64,000 nt of DNA from Anaerolineae bacterium (GCA_022013685.1 JAKLPV010000085.1:62001-126000); one strand, 5' to 3'; counted from the first letter of the stretch, positions 44,162 to 52,960 are shown. Numbers and translations: made by a program. Notes: a model not told the origin generated them from the letters alone.

Positions 44162-45732
44162 GACAAGTTCCTTCTGTGGGCTTTCTTGCGGATGAGTTTT
44201 GCCAGACCAAGACCCGGCACGATGATGAAAAGCAGCCCTGTTCCGAGCAGTATTTTTGCCAATAGTGGGAACCCGAGTGAGACCTTAAAATCCACCGGCA
44301 GGTAGGTAAACCCGGAGTCGTCGGCCTGGCCGCTGGCGTAGAAACTGGTCAGCAGGCGGTCGGCGGCGGAGGGGTTGACACTCCAGAAATCGTTGACGTG
44401 TCCCATTTCTGCAAGAGTCACCAGTTTGCCGTTTTTGAGCGCGGGCAGCAATTCATCGCGCCCCAATTCGAGCGGGGTTGAAAAATCGACACTGCCGTTG
44501 ATCAGTAGGGTCTCTACATCAGAGGGGTGAACCCGGCGGAACTCATCCGCCACGGGGTAAATCGGCCAGCCCTGTGAAGCAGGTTGCCAGATTAGCAGCG
44601 ACATGGGCGAGCCGAGGATAAAATCGGGCGCGCGCAGTTCATTGTAATCGCGGTCAGGATCGTAATCGATGTTGCCGCCCTTGGTCAACAGGTCACCCCA
44701 GATGAAAATCTTGGGCATTAGAAGGTCGTAGGCCAGCGACATGAGCGCGAATCCGCTGGGGTCGCCGCGTTCGGCGGCCAGCCAGGTATCAAAAGCCATT
44801 GGGGCAGTGCTGCGATGATAGAGCAGGACATGCGAGATGATTTTAACCTTGCCGGGGTCGATGTTTATAAACAACCAACCTTTCGGCATATTCTGTGCCA
44901 CTTTGCGCATCGAATCGGCCAGGCTGCTGATATGCTGGCGGCAATCTGCATCCCTGGCGCACAGTTGGCTGTATTGCTCCACCTGGCGCTCGATGGTCGC
45001 CGCTTCCCAGATGAAGTGTCCCGGCGGGTTGACGCCAATCATGGCCGAGCGCGAGACCACCTGCGGGTGCAGGTAGGCGTAGATTTGCGCCACCCGCGTG
45101 CCGTAACTTTCGCTCAGTAGGTTGATTTTTGGGTAGCCCAACGCCTGACGGGCGGCTTCCATATCGGCCACCACTTCAGAGATGCTGTATCCGGCCAAAT
45201 CGACTCCCTCGGCCTCCAGGCGGGCGGCGCAGGCGCGCATGGCCTCGGCGACCATTGTGAGCGAGGCCGGGCTGGTCACATCCTGCCCGTCGCCCAGGAT
45301 GGCGGAACCGATTTCGGGGCAGTTTAGCACCGAGGAACCGTCCACGCCGCGATAGCCGACCAGGACGACATCGTGACCTGTCAGCAGGGCATCCCTGGGA
45401 TTGAATCCCATGTTGCTTTGTCCCGGCCCGCCGGCCAGGTAGAAAATCGGTTCGGCTGGCGCGGATGAAGCGGACTTGATTCGTTTTACCGGTAGGGCAA
45501 TCAGGCGCGCTTCCGGCTTTTGGCGGTTTTCTGGAACAACCAGTGTGCCGCATTCGGCCTGGTAGGTGCTGGTCTTGGTCTTGTATTCGCAGGCTTGCAG
45601 GTCGAGCAAGTCTCCGCTTTTGGCCCCGACGGGGACGGTGATGGGGGTCGGCTTCCTGGCTCGCAGGAAGAACCACGCGCCGCCCGCCAACACCAAAATC
45701 ACGATAACAAGGATAAAAACTTTAAGATTCAT
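44158..45732 (-). CDS. Membrane-anchored alpha/beta hydrolase (TAP-like)
   Basis: A 524-residue S33-type hydrolase. It begins with one membrane helix (MNLKVFILVIVILVLAGGAW), then a linker and alpha/beta hydrolase core with PIFYLAGGPGQSNMG (oxyanion loop), DVVLVGYRGVDGSS and LLSESYGTRVAQ, the nucleophile Ser being in SESYG rather than GxSxG. A TAP-like C-terminal domain follows (LLINGSVDFSTPLELG, with the catalytic Asp), and a second membrane helix is at the end. The catalytic His is probably GHVNDFW. Tripeptidyl/prolyl aminopeptidase-like activity is inferred. It overlaps the upstream and downstream genes by 4 bp each. Confidence 0.86.
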   Translation of the reverse strand: MNLKVFILVIVILVLAGGAWFFLRARKPTPITVPVGAKSGDLLDLQACEYKTKTSTYQAECGTLVVPENRQKPEARLIALPVKRIKSASSAPAEPIFYLAGGPGQSNMGFNPRDALLTGHDVVLVGYRGVDGSSVLNCPEIGSAILGDGQDVTSPASLTMVAEAMRACAARLEAEGVDLAGYSISEVVADMEAARQALGYPKINLLSESYGTRVAQIYAYLHPQVVSRSAMIGVNPPGHFIWEAATIERQVEQYSQLCARDADCRQHISSLADSMRKVAQNMPKGWLFINIDPGKVKIISHVLLYHRSTAPMAFDTWLAAERGDPSGFALMSLAYDLLMPKIFIWGDLLTKGGNIDYDPDRDYNELRAPDFILGSPMSLLIWQPASQGWPIYPVADEFRRVHPSDVETLLINGSVDFSTPLELGRDELLPALKNGKLVTLAEMGHVNDFWSVNPSAADRLLTSFYASGQADDSGFTYLPVDFKVSLGFPLLAKILLGTGLLFIIVPGLGLAKLIRKKAHRRNLS

Positions 45733-46751
45733 TTGTTCTCCAGTACGGCCAAAATTTCACGCGTCAGTTTTTTTGGCTCGTCGAAAAAGATGTCGTGCGC
45801 CGCGTTCTCGAACCAGACCAGCCGCTTCCCGGCAGGTGCGTCGAGGGCTTCGTAGTAGGCCTCGGTTAACCGCCATGGCGAGTTGTAATCATGGCGTCCA
45901 ACAAAAAAGACAACCGGGCAGCCCAGAGCAGGCGCTTCCTCGAAAAAGTTGACTTGCATCAGTTCCGGCCAGGTCTGCCCCAGAGAGCGGTTGCTGCCCA
46001 GCGGCCAGAGCGCCGCTTCGATGAACGAATATTCCAGGGCGAAAAAGAGCATCTTGATTTCGTGCGAAAAACTATCTGCCGAGTGATAGACGCCGCCAAA
46101 GGCCAACAGCCATTTGCGCTGGATTCCCAGTTTCGCCTGCCAGTCGGATGACGAATAGGCCGGGTCCACGCTGGAAAGTTCCTGCCGCGCCTGTTCGTTG
46201 CCGGCCCTTTGGGCGGATTCCAGGGCGTACTCAAGAGAAAGCCTTTCCGCCGCTTGATAATCCACCACCTGGCTGACGCTGATAAACGCTGCGAAATCAT
46301 CAGGATATTGAGACGCCAGGGTCAGACCCAGCACCGTGCCCCACGAAAAGCCCATCAAATAGATTTTTTCCACGCCGAATTGATCCTTCAGCCACCCGAC
46401 CAGTTCGCGCGCATCGGACACATATTGCTCCCGCGTCAGCGCCGAGGCTGGGGCGAAGGGCGAAAAACTTTTGCCCGCCCCGCGCTGGTCCCAATTCACC
46501 ACCACGAAATGTTTTTCCAGTTCGGGCGTTTGAATCCGCAGTTTGGCTATGTTCGCACTCCCCGGGCCGCCGTGCAGGAAGAGCAACACCGGGGCTTTCG
46601 GGTTTTCGCCGCGAATCGAAATCCACTGCTTCACCCCGCCCAACTTGACGGCCTCCAGTCGATTGATTCCATTCGTAGACCGCAGCGGCGCAGGCCCCGA
46701 CCAGAAAGTGGCCAGCACCAGAATGGCAACCAACAAGAACCAGATGAGCAT
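45729..46751 (-). CDS. Alpha/beta hydrolase, proline iminopeptidase-like
   Basis: A 340-residue protein with an N-terminal membrane anchor (MLIWFLLVAILVLATFW) and an S33 core: VLLFLHGGPGSANIA (oxyanion motif HGGPG), VNWDQRGAGKSFSP, the nucleophile elbow MGFSWGTVLG, VGRHDYNSPW with the Asp, and ENAAHDIFFDEP with the His. The HGGPG, DQRG and GxSxG sets together identify prolyl aminopeptidase-like members. ATG 46751 follows AAAGG; a longer frame from 46829 has no RBS. It is the upstream partner of the TAP-like hydrolase, with overlapping ATGA. Confidence 0.9.
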   Translation of the reverse strand: MLIWFLLVAILVLATFWSGPAPLRSTNGINRLEAVKLGGVKQWISIRGENPKAPVLLFLHGGPGSANIAKLRIQTPELEKHFVVVNWDQRGAGKSFSPFAPASALTREQYVSDARELVGWLKDQFGVEKIYLMGFSWGTVLGLTLASQYPDDFAAFISVSQVVDYQAAERLSLEYALESAQRAGNEQARQELSSVDPAYSSSDWQAKLGIQRKWLLAFGGVYHSADSFSHEIKMLFFALEYSFIEAALWPLGSNRSLGQTWPELMQVNFFEEAPALGCPVVFFVGRHDYNSPWRLTEAYYEALDAPAGKRLVWFENAAHDIFFDEPKKLTREILAVLENK

Positions 46752-46774
46752 TCGATGGCCTTTCTGGATGGGGT

Positions 46775-47353
46775 TTATTCTGCGAATTTCCCGGCCACCT
46801 GGCCGCCCCATTCGCTGATGGCTTTCCAATTGCGTTTATCGCCGGGCATGGCCTGGATGACGAGCAGCACAAAAGGCACCTGCCACCATTTCATGCTGAA
46901 ATATTGCAAACTGCCGCCAAAAATGCCGATGGAAACCGGTTTGACCAGTTTGAGAATTGGCGTCAGGTAGTTTTTCGGGGTCGAGTAGTTCTCTTTGATG
47001 CCCAGCCGGGCAGGATTTTTGGGCGCTTTGGGCAGTTTTTCATCGATGAAGAGCGGCACACCCTCCTGGCTGGTTTCGCCGGTTCTGGTCAGGTTAACGC
47101 AGGTGACAAAAATTGCCAGCGGTTTTTGGCCCAGGGCGGCCTGGTTGCGCTTGAGGAAGGCCAGCGCCCCGCGATGCCAGCCGACTATCATCGGTGCCCC
47201 CAGTACGATAGCGGAATAGCCATCGAGACTGGTCACTTTTTCGAGCGGCACAACTTCCACATGCGCAGTTTTGGTGAGTTTATCGGCCACCGCCTGGGCG
47301 ACTTTGGCGGTCGAACCGGCGTTGGTGGCGTAGGTAACAAGAATTTTTTTCAT
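46775..47353 (-). CDS. Flavodoxin-like protein
   Basis: A 192-residue flavodoxin-fold protein, starting MKKILVTYATNAGSTAKVAQ (the FMN-phosphate loop TNAGST) with LGAPMIVGWHRGALAFLKRN and FVTCVNLTRTG, as in HemG/flavodoxin-domain protoporphyrinogen-oxidase relatives. A hydrophobic segment, KWWQVPFVLLVIQAMPGDKR, lies near the C-terminus. It probably carries one FMN and donates or accepts electrons. The next gene starts 24 bp downstream and the serine hydrolase is 13 bp upstream. The redox partner could be the ferredoxin-type proteins in the same operon. Confidence 0.88.
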   Translation of the reverse strand: MKKILVTYATNAGSTAKVAQAVADKLTKTAHVEVVPLEKVTSLDGYSAIVLGAPMIVGWHRGALAFLKRNQAALGQKPLAIFVTCVNLTRTGETSQEGVPLFIDEKLPKAPKNPARLGIKENYSTPKNYLTPILKLVKPVSIGIFGGSLQYFSMKWWQVPFVLLVIQAMPGDKRNWKAISEWGGQVAGKFAE

Positions 47354-47365
47354 AAGACCTCTCGG

Positions 47366-48436
47366 TTAAAAGGTTTGCGCAATCGACTCGCAAATGCGGT
47401 GGGCCGCTTTGTGCGCCTTTGCGCTGGAAAGGTTCATCATCAGCAGGATGCCCAGGTTTTTGGACGGGTACAGGCGCGTTTCGGTGGTGTAACCCGCTCC
47501 ACCGCCTTCATGGTTGATAAAATCTGCGCCGATTTTCCAGCCCAGGCCCATGCCCAGCCGGGCCTCGTACCCGGCCTGCCCTCGGGCTTGCAGGCTTTGC
47601 ATCTGCTGGCAGGTTTCGGCTTGCACAAGTCCGCGCCCTTCATTCAGGCTGGCGGTGAGAAACGGTGCAAAATCGAGCGTCGAACTGACCAGCCCGCCAA
47701 TCGAGGCGCTATCCAGGTCGTAGGGTTGTAGCGCCACAAATCCACCGATCCTTTCGCCCAGCACCCATTTGATTTCGGGCAGGAGCAGGCCAACCAGCAG
47801 GCGCATCGGGTCCCAGGCACCCATGTAGGCCGTCGCGCTGGCGGCCAGTTGCGCTGGCGTATGCGTAAAAGTTGCATTCATCCCCAGCGGGCGCAGAATG
47901 TTCGTCTCGATGGCCGTGCTGTAGGATTGCCCTGATACCCGCGCAATCACCGCGCCCAAAATGGCATAGCCGACATTGGCATACTCGACCTTTTTCCCCG
48001 CCGGGCGGATGGATTTCAACTGGTAACGCTTCAGCACCTCAGCAGCCTCCGGCGCGGACTCACCGACGCGGCGTACCGTTAGCGCAGCTTTGATCGTGTC
48101 TGACAGGCCGGAAGTGTGCGTCAGCAGGTGGCGGATGCTGATGGATTCCAGTCCCGGTCGGCGGATTTCAGGCAGGATTTCGACAAAGGGCATATCCAGG
48201 CCCAACTGGCCGGATTCGATCAGTTGCATGACCGCCGTCGCCGTGTAGAGTTTGGTTGCCGAAAACAGGTGGTAGACAGTTTCGGCGCTGGCCACTCGTC
48301 CCTGCCGAATATCCGCCAGTCCGGCCCCGCCTGTCGCCAGGATGCCGTCCCTGTTGACAACCACATACGAACAGCCCGGAACTCCGGCAGCCTTGATTTC
48401 AGGCTGGATAATGCTCGAGAAAGTTTCTGTTTGCAT
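47366..48436 (-). CDS. Serine hydrolase (beta-lactamase class C/esterase family)
   Basis: A 356-residue enzyme of the class C beta-lactamase/D-alanyl-peptidase/EstB fold. The SxxK motif is in HLFSATKLYTA (Ser about 65) and the Tyr motif in EYANVGYAILG. The KTG-like element may be HEGGGAGYTTET near the C-terminus. There is no signal peptide. The start ATG 48436 has AGGACACCC upstream. The upstream extension of its frame belongs to the neighbouring mini-ferredoxin gene read out of frame. It sits between that gene and flavodoxin. Confidence 0.88.
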   Translation of the reverse strand: MQTETFSSIIQPEIKAAGVPGCSYVVVNRDGILATGGAGLADIRQGRVASAETVYHLFSATKLYTATAVMQLIESGQLGLDMPFVEILPEIRRPGLESISIRHLLTHTSGLSDTIKAALTVRRVGESAPEAAEVLKRYQLKSIRPAGKKVEYANVGYAILGAVIARVSGQSYSTAIETNILRPLGMNATFTHTPAQLAASATAYMGAWDPMRLLVGLLLPEIKWVLGERIGGFVALQPYDLDSASIGGLVSSTLDFAPFLTASLNEGRGLVQAETCQQMQSLQARGQAGYEARLGMGLGWKIGADFINHEGGGAGYTTETRLYPSKNLGILLMMNLSSAKAHKAAHRICESIAQTF

Positions 48437-48444
48437 GGGGTGTC

Positions 48445-48543
48445 CTACTTCTCGGCGCTGAACGAATAGCGGATGGCTTTTTTCGAGCAGGTATCGATGC
48501 AGTTTCCGCACAGGATGCACTCGCTGTGTTCCATTTTTTTCAT
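48445..48543 (-). CDS. Mini-ferredoxin, 32 residues, partial duplicate
   Basis: A tiny open frame with its own RBS (AGGAG, 7 bp before ATG 48543). Product: MKKMEHSECILCGNCIDTCS followed by KKAIRYSFSAEK. It carries one complete 4Fe-4S motif, C-x2-C-x2-C-x3-C. It is a near copy of the C-terminal 29 residues of the polyferredoxin encoded at 49119-49883 (MEHPECILCGTCVDNCSKNV, IRYSFSAGK), at both protein and DNA level. It is either a real micro-ferredoxin or the leftover of a tandem duplication whose rest has been lost. Confidence 0.6.
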   Translation of the reverse strand: MKKMEHSECILCGNCIDTCSKKAIRYSFSAEK

Positions 48544-48564
48544 TTTATACTCCTGTTCGTCAAT

Positions 48565-49056
48565 CTAGAAATTCCGCAAATAGATGATGGCGGCATGTGT
48601 GCAATGGAAAATCGTAAAGAGTATGGCGGGCGCAATGTAATAGATCGACCGATAGCGCAGGGGGAAATAGAACTCATTGCCCAATAAAGCGATGCCGACC
48701 ATCCAGAGCAGGGGCGTGTAGGCTGGAGCCATGAATCCGGCCATGCTGGTGCTCCAGGCGCTACTCGGGGCGAACAAGAGCGGCAGCCAGGCCAGAAAGT
48801 AAATCGAGGTCCCGATCAAGTACCAGGCCAATCCTTGTTTTTTGGGACTTTCGCCAAGTGAAATAAAAACCGGCATCGCAAAAATGACCGTTCGTAAAAT
48901 GTTTTCACCGTACATGACCGGAAGTGGAATATCCTTCCAGAATATATCCGGCAAAAACTGCGCCGGAAGGCGGCTGGCGAAAATCACATTCCACAACAAA
49001 ATGGGAAAGGTCAGCCAGATTGCATTGAGCAGGTATTTCTTAAAGTTGATTTTCAT
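48565..49056 (-). CDS. Membrane protein, unknown, 5-TM
   Basis: A 163-residue hydrophobic protein starting MKINFKKYLLNAIWLTFPIL at ATG 49056, with five predicted helices. FNLRSIYYIAPAILFTIFHC and GNEFYFPLRYRS near the end look conserved, but no family is recognised. No RBS stands out. Its neighbours are the polyferredoxin upstream (63 bp) and the mini-ferredoxin downstream (21 bp), so it may be a membrane partner of the ferredoxin. Confidence 0.65.
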   Translation of the reverse strand: MKINFKKYLLNAIWLTFPILLWNVIFASRLPAQFLPDIFWKDIPLPVMYGENILRTVIFAMPVFISLGESPKKQGLAWYLIGTSIYFLAWLPLLFAPSSAWSTSMAGFMAPAYTPLLWMVGIALLGNEFYFPLRYRSIYYIAPAILFTIFHCTHAAIIYLRNF

Positions 49057-49118
49057 GTTTAGTTGTGACCCAAAATTATCCGGCAGACCTGCCAATTTTG
49101 AAACCTTTTCATCAATTT

Positions 49119-49883
49119 TTACTTTCCGGCGCTGAACGAATAGCGGATAACGTTTTTGGAGCAATTGTCGACGCAGGTTCCGCACAGGATGCATTCGGGG
49201 TGTTCCATCTTTTCAATCTGTACCATTGCATTTACGTCGAGACTCATTGGGCAGTTGTAGGTACATTTTTTGCAATCAGAGCAAGCCGAAGCGTCCGCTG
49301 TCAGCCGCAGGGAGGGCCAGGCGAAGCGGTTGCGAATCCAGCGTCCGATGACCATGAAGGGCGCCATCCAGCAGATGGTATGGCAGCCTGCGCGCCGGCC
49401 AACCAGCATTGCCAGGCCCAGAAACAGGGCGATGACAGCGTAATAGATGATGTACGCGATAAAAATGGGCCGATCAGGGGAACCAGCCACAGAAATTCCG
49501 CCCTGGGTGTGCATCAGCAAATCGACGCTGTGGTAGCCGCCCGCGCTGATCACCAGCCAGACAATCAGCGAAACCCAGGGGATCCAAACCAGCCATTTGA
49601 TCCAGTCGATTTTCTTGCCGTTGACTGCTTGATTGTTGACCGGCTCGACGATCTCTTGCATCCCACCTGCCGGGCAAACCCATCCGCACCAGGCGCGGCC
49701 GAGGAAAAGCGATGCGATGAACATCAGCCCGAACATGGCCAGACTGCCGTTGACAATGCCTTGCGAAGAAGCATCGACGATGACGTAGGGCGAAAAGAAA
49801 TTCATCGTTAGCGGAAAAGCGAGAAAAGCGAGAATAATCAGCGCTTTGCGAATGTGCTGGCGTTTGGGGAGTTGTTTGAGCAT
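49119..49883 (-). CDS. NapH/MauN-like membrane polyferredoxin
   Basis: A 254-residue membrane protein with four helices. Cysteine motifs: RAWCGWVCPAGGMQEI in the first cytoplasmic loop, which is the NapH/NosR-type Cx3CP, then two 4Fe-4S clusters at the C-terminus (CSDCKKCTYNCPMS and CILCGTCVDNCS). It should pass electrons from a membrane quinol or donor to a soluble acceptor. The last 29 residues are duplicated in the mini-ferredoxin downstream. ATG 49883 is 13 bp from the PadR gene, so regulator and redox protein share an operon. Confidence 0.87.
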   Translation of the reverse strand: MLKQLPKRQHIRKALIILAFLAFPLTMNFFSPYVIVDASSQGIVNGSLAMFGLMFIASLFLGRAWCGWVCPAGGMQEIVEPVNNQAVNGKKIDWIKWLVWIPWVSLIVWLVISAGGYHSVDLLMHTQGGISVAGSPDRPIFIAYIIYYAVIALFLGLAMLVGRRAGCHTICWMAPFMVIGRWIRNRFAWPSLRLTADASACSDCKKCTYNCPMSLDVNAMVQIEKMEHPECILCGTCVDNCSKNVIRYSFSAGK

Positions 49884-49895
49884 GGGACAGCCTTT

Positions 49896-50453
49896 CTATT
49901 CCTGCGGGACCTGCCCACTCTTAATCCGTTCGATGACGCTTTCGGCCCATTGAAGGTTGGACCGCATGTTGGCTAGGCCATTTTCGAGGGTCAGCAGCCA
50001 GAAGAAATGCTCGCGCGGGGAGGGGATCTCCCGCTGGTACGGACCAAGTTGGCCGCCAACCTGGTCATACTGGCTCAAAATAGCGCGCATGATGGCCGCA
50101 TAGCCCTCGAATTTGGCCAGAATTTCCGCGTCTGATAACTGCCCGCTGAAAAATACCTGAATCAGCGGCGCGCTGCGCGGCTCTCCCATCGGCGGCGGGC
50201 CGGACAACCATTCCCGCAAAGCGGCGCGCCCGGCCTCGGTGATGTGGTAAACCTTGCGGTCGGGGCGGTCCTCCTGGGGAATTTTTTCCATTTCTGCGAA
50301 ACCCTGCTCGGTCAGCCGCGCCAGGGTGCGGTAAATCTGGCTCTGGTCGGCGGGCCAGAAGTGGCGGATGGATGTGTCAAAAATCTTTTTCAGGTCGTAG
50401 CCTGTGTACGGGTGGTAGTTGAGAAAGCCAAGGATGGCATGGTCAAGGGACAT
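49896..50453 (-). CDS. PadR-family transcriptional regulator
   Basis: A 185-residue repressor with the PadR winged helix at residues 1-80 (LDHAILGFLNYHPYTGYDLK, WPADQSQIYRTLARLTEQGF, RPDRKVYHITEAGRAALREWL) and the C-terminal Vir domain helices. ATG 50453 is chosen (GGAAG upstream, 8 bp); the longer frame from 50483 lies inside the promoter. It heads the minus-strand operon that runs to 42887. A palindrome overlapping its own promoter suggests autoregulation. The inducing ligand is unknown; phenolic or cationic compounds are typical. Confidence 0.92.
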   Translation of the reverse strand: MSLDHAILGFLNYHPYTGYDLKKIFDTSIRHFWPADQSQIYRTLARLTEQGFAEMEKIPQEDRPDRKVYHITEAGRAALREWLSGPPPMGEPRSAPLIQVFFSGQLSDAEILAKFEGYAAIMRAILSQYDQVGGQLGPYQREIPSPREHFFWLLTLENGLANMRSNLQWAESVIERIKSGQVPQE

Positions 50454-50469
50454 ATTGGACTTCCATAAT

Positions 50470-50512
50470 ATAGGATTTTGCATATATTATACTAGTCCTA
50501 TTTATCTGTCAA
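50470..50512 (-). promoter_or_regulatory. PadR operon promoter with operator dyad
   Basis: On the minus strand: -35 TTGACA (50507-50512), 15-bp spacer, -10 TATAAT (50486-50491). The arms AATAGGA and TCCTATA of an inverted repeat (cores 50496-50501 and 50470-50475) flank the -10, so a bound dimer would block RNA polymerase. This is a good candidate for PadR autoregulation. Confidence 0.65.
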
Positions 50513-50676
50513 GGATGACAAATGTCATTTGTTTCGAAAACGGACATTCTCGATGTTGTTGGAGCCTGCTTTTTGGATAGTACGATTGGGTGGAATCATG
50601 CAAATGCCTGCGTGCTACAATAAAAAGTGTTTTTGTTCACAATCGATTTGAACCGGCCAGGCCAAAGGAGATTGTT

Positions 50677-52332
50677 ATGTTTGCGAAACCCAGGCTTTCA
50701 CGATGTTTACTCGGTACTTTTCTTGCCATGCTGATCTTGCTGACGACTCTCTTCTTGCCACAAGTGGGTCTGGCCCAGGCGGATAATCAGGCCCATCCCG
50801 ACCAACCTGTCAAATTGATTTTCATTCATCACTCGACCGGCGAAAACTGGCTGACCGATGGTTACGGTGATCTGGGCCGCACCCTGGCTGAGAATAATTA
50901 TTTTGTCAGCGACACTAATTATGGCTGGGGGCCAGACAGCATCGGCGACCGCACCGACATCCCAAACTGGACGGAATGGTTCCGCAGCGAGCAAACGTCC
51001 ACTTATATGGCGGCTTTGTTCCGCGAGAGTGGCCAGCACGCCAATTACACACGCACCTTTGGTGACCCCGGCGGTGAGAATGTCATCATCCTGTTCAAAT
51101 CATGTTTCCCCAACTCGGCCCTCGAGGGCGGCCCCGGTGATCCGCCCGACCCGGATGGTTGGCTCAGTGTCGGCCATGCCAAGTATGTTTACAACGAAAT
51201 CTTGCAATACTTTGCCACCCGGCCCGACAAACTATTCATCGTCATCACTGCCCCGCCGCTTTCGGATGGCACTTATGCCGCCAATGCGCGCGCTTTTAAT
51301 AACTGGCTGCTCAACGATTGGTTGGGTGAGAACGGCTATTCCCTCAACAATGTTGCCGTTTTTGATTTCTACACCGTGCTGACCAGCCCGGATGCCCACC
51401 ATCGCTACGCCAACGGGCAAATCGAACACGCCACCACATCTCGAAATACCCTGGCCTACCCATCCGGCGACGATCACCCGTCAGAGCAGGGCAGCCGCAA
51501 GGCGACCGATGAATTTATCGGATTGCTCAATTTCTACTACCAGCGTTGGCTGGCGGAAAACCCGCCCTCGGCGCTACCCTCGGGCCTGGCTACCGTTGAG
51601 TTTGAGTCGACTCAACCCGCAGCCGCTGTCCCGCTGCCCCCGGCCACGCTCGGTCAGATCGACGATTTTGAGACTCCCTCCGGCTGGCAGGCTTTCGCAG
51701 ATGGCGCTGCGCCTACCACCATTACCTGCGCTCCGGTCAACGATAAAGCCAAAAGCGGAACATCTTCGCTGCAAATCGATTTCGATGTTGCCCCATCCAG
51801 TTGGGCCACCTGCACCCTTTTCTTCGACCAGCCCCAGGACTGGAGCGCCGCCGAGAGCCTTGCCTTTGAGCTGCTGGCTGGCGCGGCCCGTTTCAACATC
51901 GACCTCTACGTTGGGGCGGAGGATGCGCGCGCGACCTATGCCTATAGCGCCGAATCCCTGTCCGTAACCGCGGATACCTGGGTTCCCTATGAATTGCGCT
52001 GGGAACAATTCCGCCGCGTCGCTTGGGAGGAAAATGCCGGGGCGGCTTTCGCCCAGCCTGAACAGGTGAGCGGAATTGCTTTCGGCTTCAATACCGATTC
52101 AGGACAATCCTTGCGCGGCCAGGCCTGGATCGACGATCTGCACCTTGTGAGCCGTTCGCAGAGCCAGGCCAACCCTGAAGCGGCGCAACCGTCCCAACCT
52201 GAAGAAGAACCGACCTCATCCTTGCCGATCAGCCGGCCGTGTGCATCCAGCCTGGCCGCGCCATTGGCCCTGATTGGGTTTATCGCCTGGCAAAGGAGAC
52301 ACAAGCATGACGATAAGCGTCGTGATCGTTGA
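50677..52332 (+). CDS. Exported SGNH-like hydrolase with carbohydrate-binding-like domain
   Basis: A 551-residue protein from ATG 50677 (AAAGGAG 6 bp upstream). A signal peptide ends near QVGLAQADNQ. The catalytic-looking domain (about 45-300) has FIHHSTGENWLTDGYGDL as block I and YPSGDDHPSEQGSRK as the D-x-x-H block V of an SGNH hydrolase, though the Gly-Asp-Ser-Leu order is degenerate. A beta-sandwich domain follows (about 325-510, DDFETPSGWQAF, AWIDDLHLV), like CIA30/CBM11 sugar-binding modules. The end (PISRPCASSLAAPLALIGFI, then RRHKHDDKRR) is a hydrophobic helix with a basic tail, resembling a sorting signal. It overlaps the regulator gene by 26 bp. Confidence 0.72.
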   Translation: MFAKPRLSRCLLGTFLAMLILLTTLFLPQVGLAQADNQAHPDQPVKLIFIHHSTGENWLTDGYGDLGRTLAENNYFVSDTNYGWGPDSIGDRTDIPNWTEWFRSEQTSTYMAALFRESGQHANYTRTFGDPGGENVIILFKSCFPNSALEGGPGDPPDPDGWLSVGHAKYVYNEILQYFATRPDKLFIVITAPPLSDGTYAANARAFNNWLLNDWLGENGYSLNNVAVFDFYTVLTSPDAHHRYANGQIEHATTSRNTLAYPSGDDHPSEQGSRKATDEFIGLLNFYYQRWLAENPPSALPSGLATVEFESTQPAAAVPLPPATLGQIDDFETPSGWQAFADGAAPTTITCAPVNDKAKSGTSSLQIDFDVAPSSWATCTLFFDQPQDWSAAESLAFELLAGAARFNIDLYVGAEDARATYAYSAESLSVTADTWVPYELRWEQFRRVAWEENAGAAFAQPEQVSGIAFGFNTDSGQSLRGQAWIDDLHLVSRSQSQANPEAAQPSQPEEEPTSSLPISRPCASSLAAPLALIGFIAWQRRHKHDDKRRDR

Positions 52333-52960
52333 TGACCATCCCATCGTCCGCGCTGGAATGCGCGCCATCCTGAATTCTGCCGGCGACATCAATATTCTGG
52401 GAGAAGGCGTCAATGGCGCAGATGCCCTGCGCCTGGTGGTTGAACTGCGGCCGGATGTGTTGGCCCTGGATGTGCAGCTTCCCGATCTGAATGGGCTGGA
52501 AGTGACGCGTCAGTTGCGCCAAAAAGGCAGCTCCACGGCTGTACTTATTCTCACGGCTCACGATGACTCTCAAACGGTTTTTGGGTTGCTGCAAAGCGGC
52601 GCGGTCGGTTATGTGCTAAAAGATGAGGCGCTGGAGACGCTGGTCAGTGCAGTGCGGGTTGCGGCGCGCGGTGAAACCTGGCTCAGTCCGGCGGTTGCCC
52701 GCCAGGTGGTGAATCGCGCAGTCGCAGGAGGCCCGGCTTCTCATCCGGCAGGTATTCCAAAAGAAGTTTCCGCGTTAACCGCGCGCGAGTCCGAAGTATT
52801 GCGCCTGATTGCGCGCGGCCTGGATAATACAGCCATCGCTCAGGAACTCTGCCTCACCAAGCGGACTGTCCAGAATCACATCAGCAATATTTACGGCAAG
52901 CTGGGGGTCAGCTGCCGCACAGAAGCCGCCCTGTTTGCCGTCCACTCCGGGCTGGGGTAG
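52307..52960 (+). CDS. NarL/FixJ-family response regulator
   Basis: A 217-residue regulator starting MTISVVIVDDHPIVRAGMRA. The receiver has the Asp pair DD (about 9-10), the phosphoacceptor in ALDVQLPDLNGLE, and LTAHD and VGYVLKDEA at the switch positions. The HTH is LuxR-type (LTARESEVLRLIARGLDNTA, TKRTVQNHISNIYGKLGV). AAAGGAG lies 8 bp before ATG 52307. It overlaps the SGNH gene end and is 32 bp before the kinase gene, its likely cognate partner. Confidence 0.95.
   Translation: MTISVVIVDDHPIVRAGMRAILNSAGDINILGEGVNGADALRLVVELRPDVLALDVQLPDLNGLEVTRQLRQKGSSTAVLILTAHDDSQTVFGLLQSGAVGYVLKDEALETLVSAVRVAARGETWLSPAVARQVVNRAVAGGPASHPAGIPKEVSALTARESEVLRLIARGLDNTAIAQELCLTKRTVQNHISNIYGKLGVSCRTEAALFAVHSGLG

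Noticed and set aside
48436-48520. N-terminal extension of the serine hydrolase
   Set aside because: Those codons are the mini-ferredoxin gene read in another frame; the family begins near MQTETFSSII at 48436.
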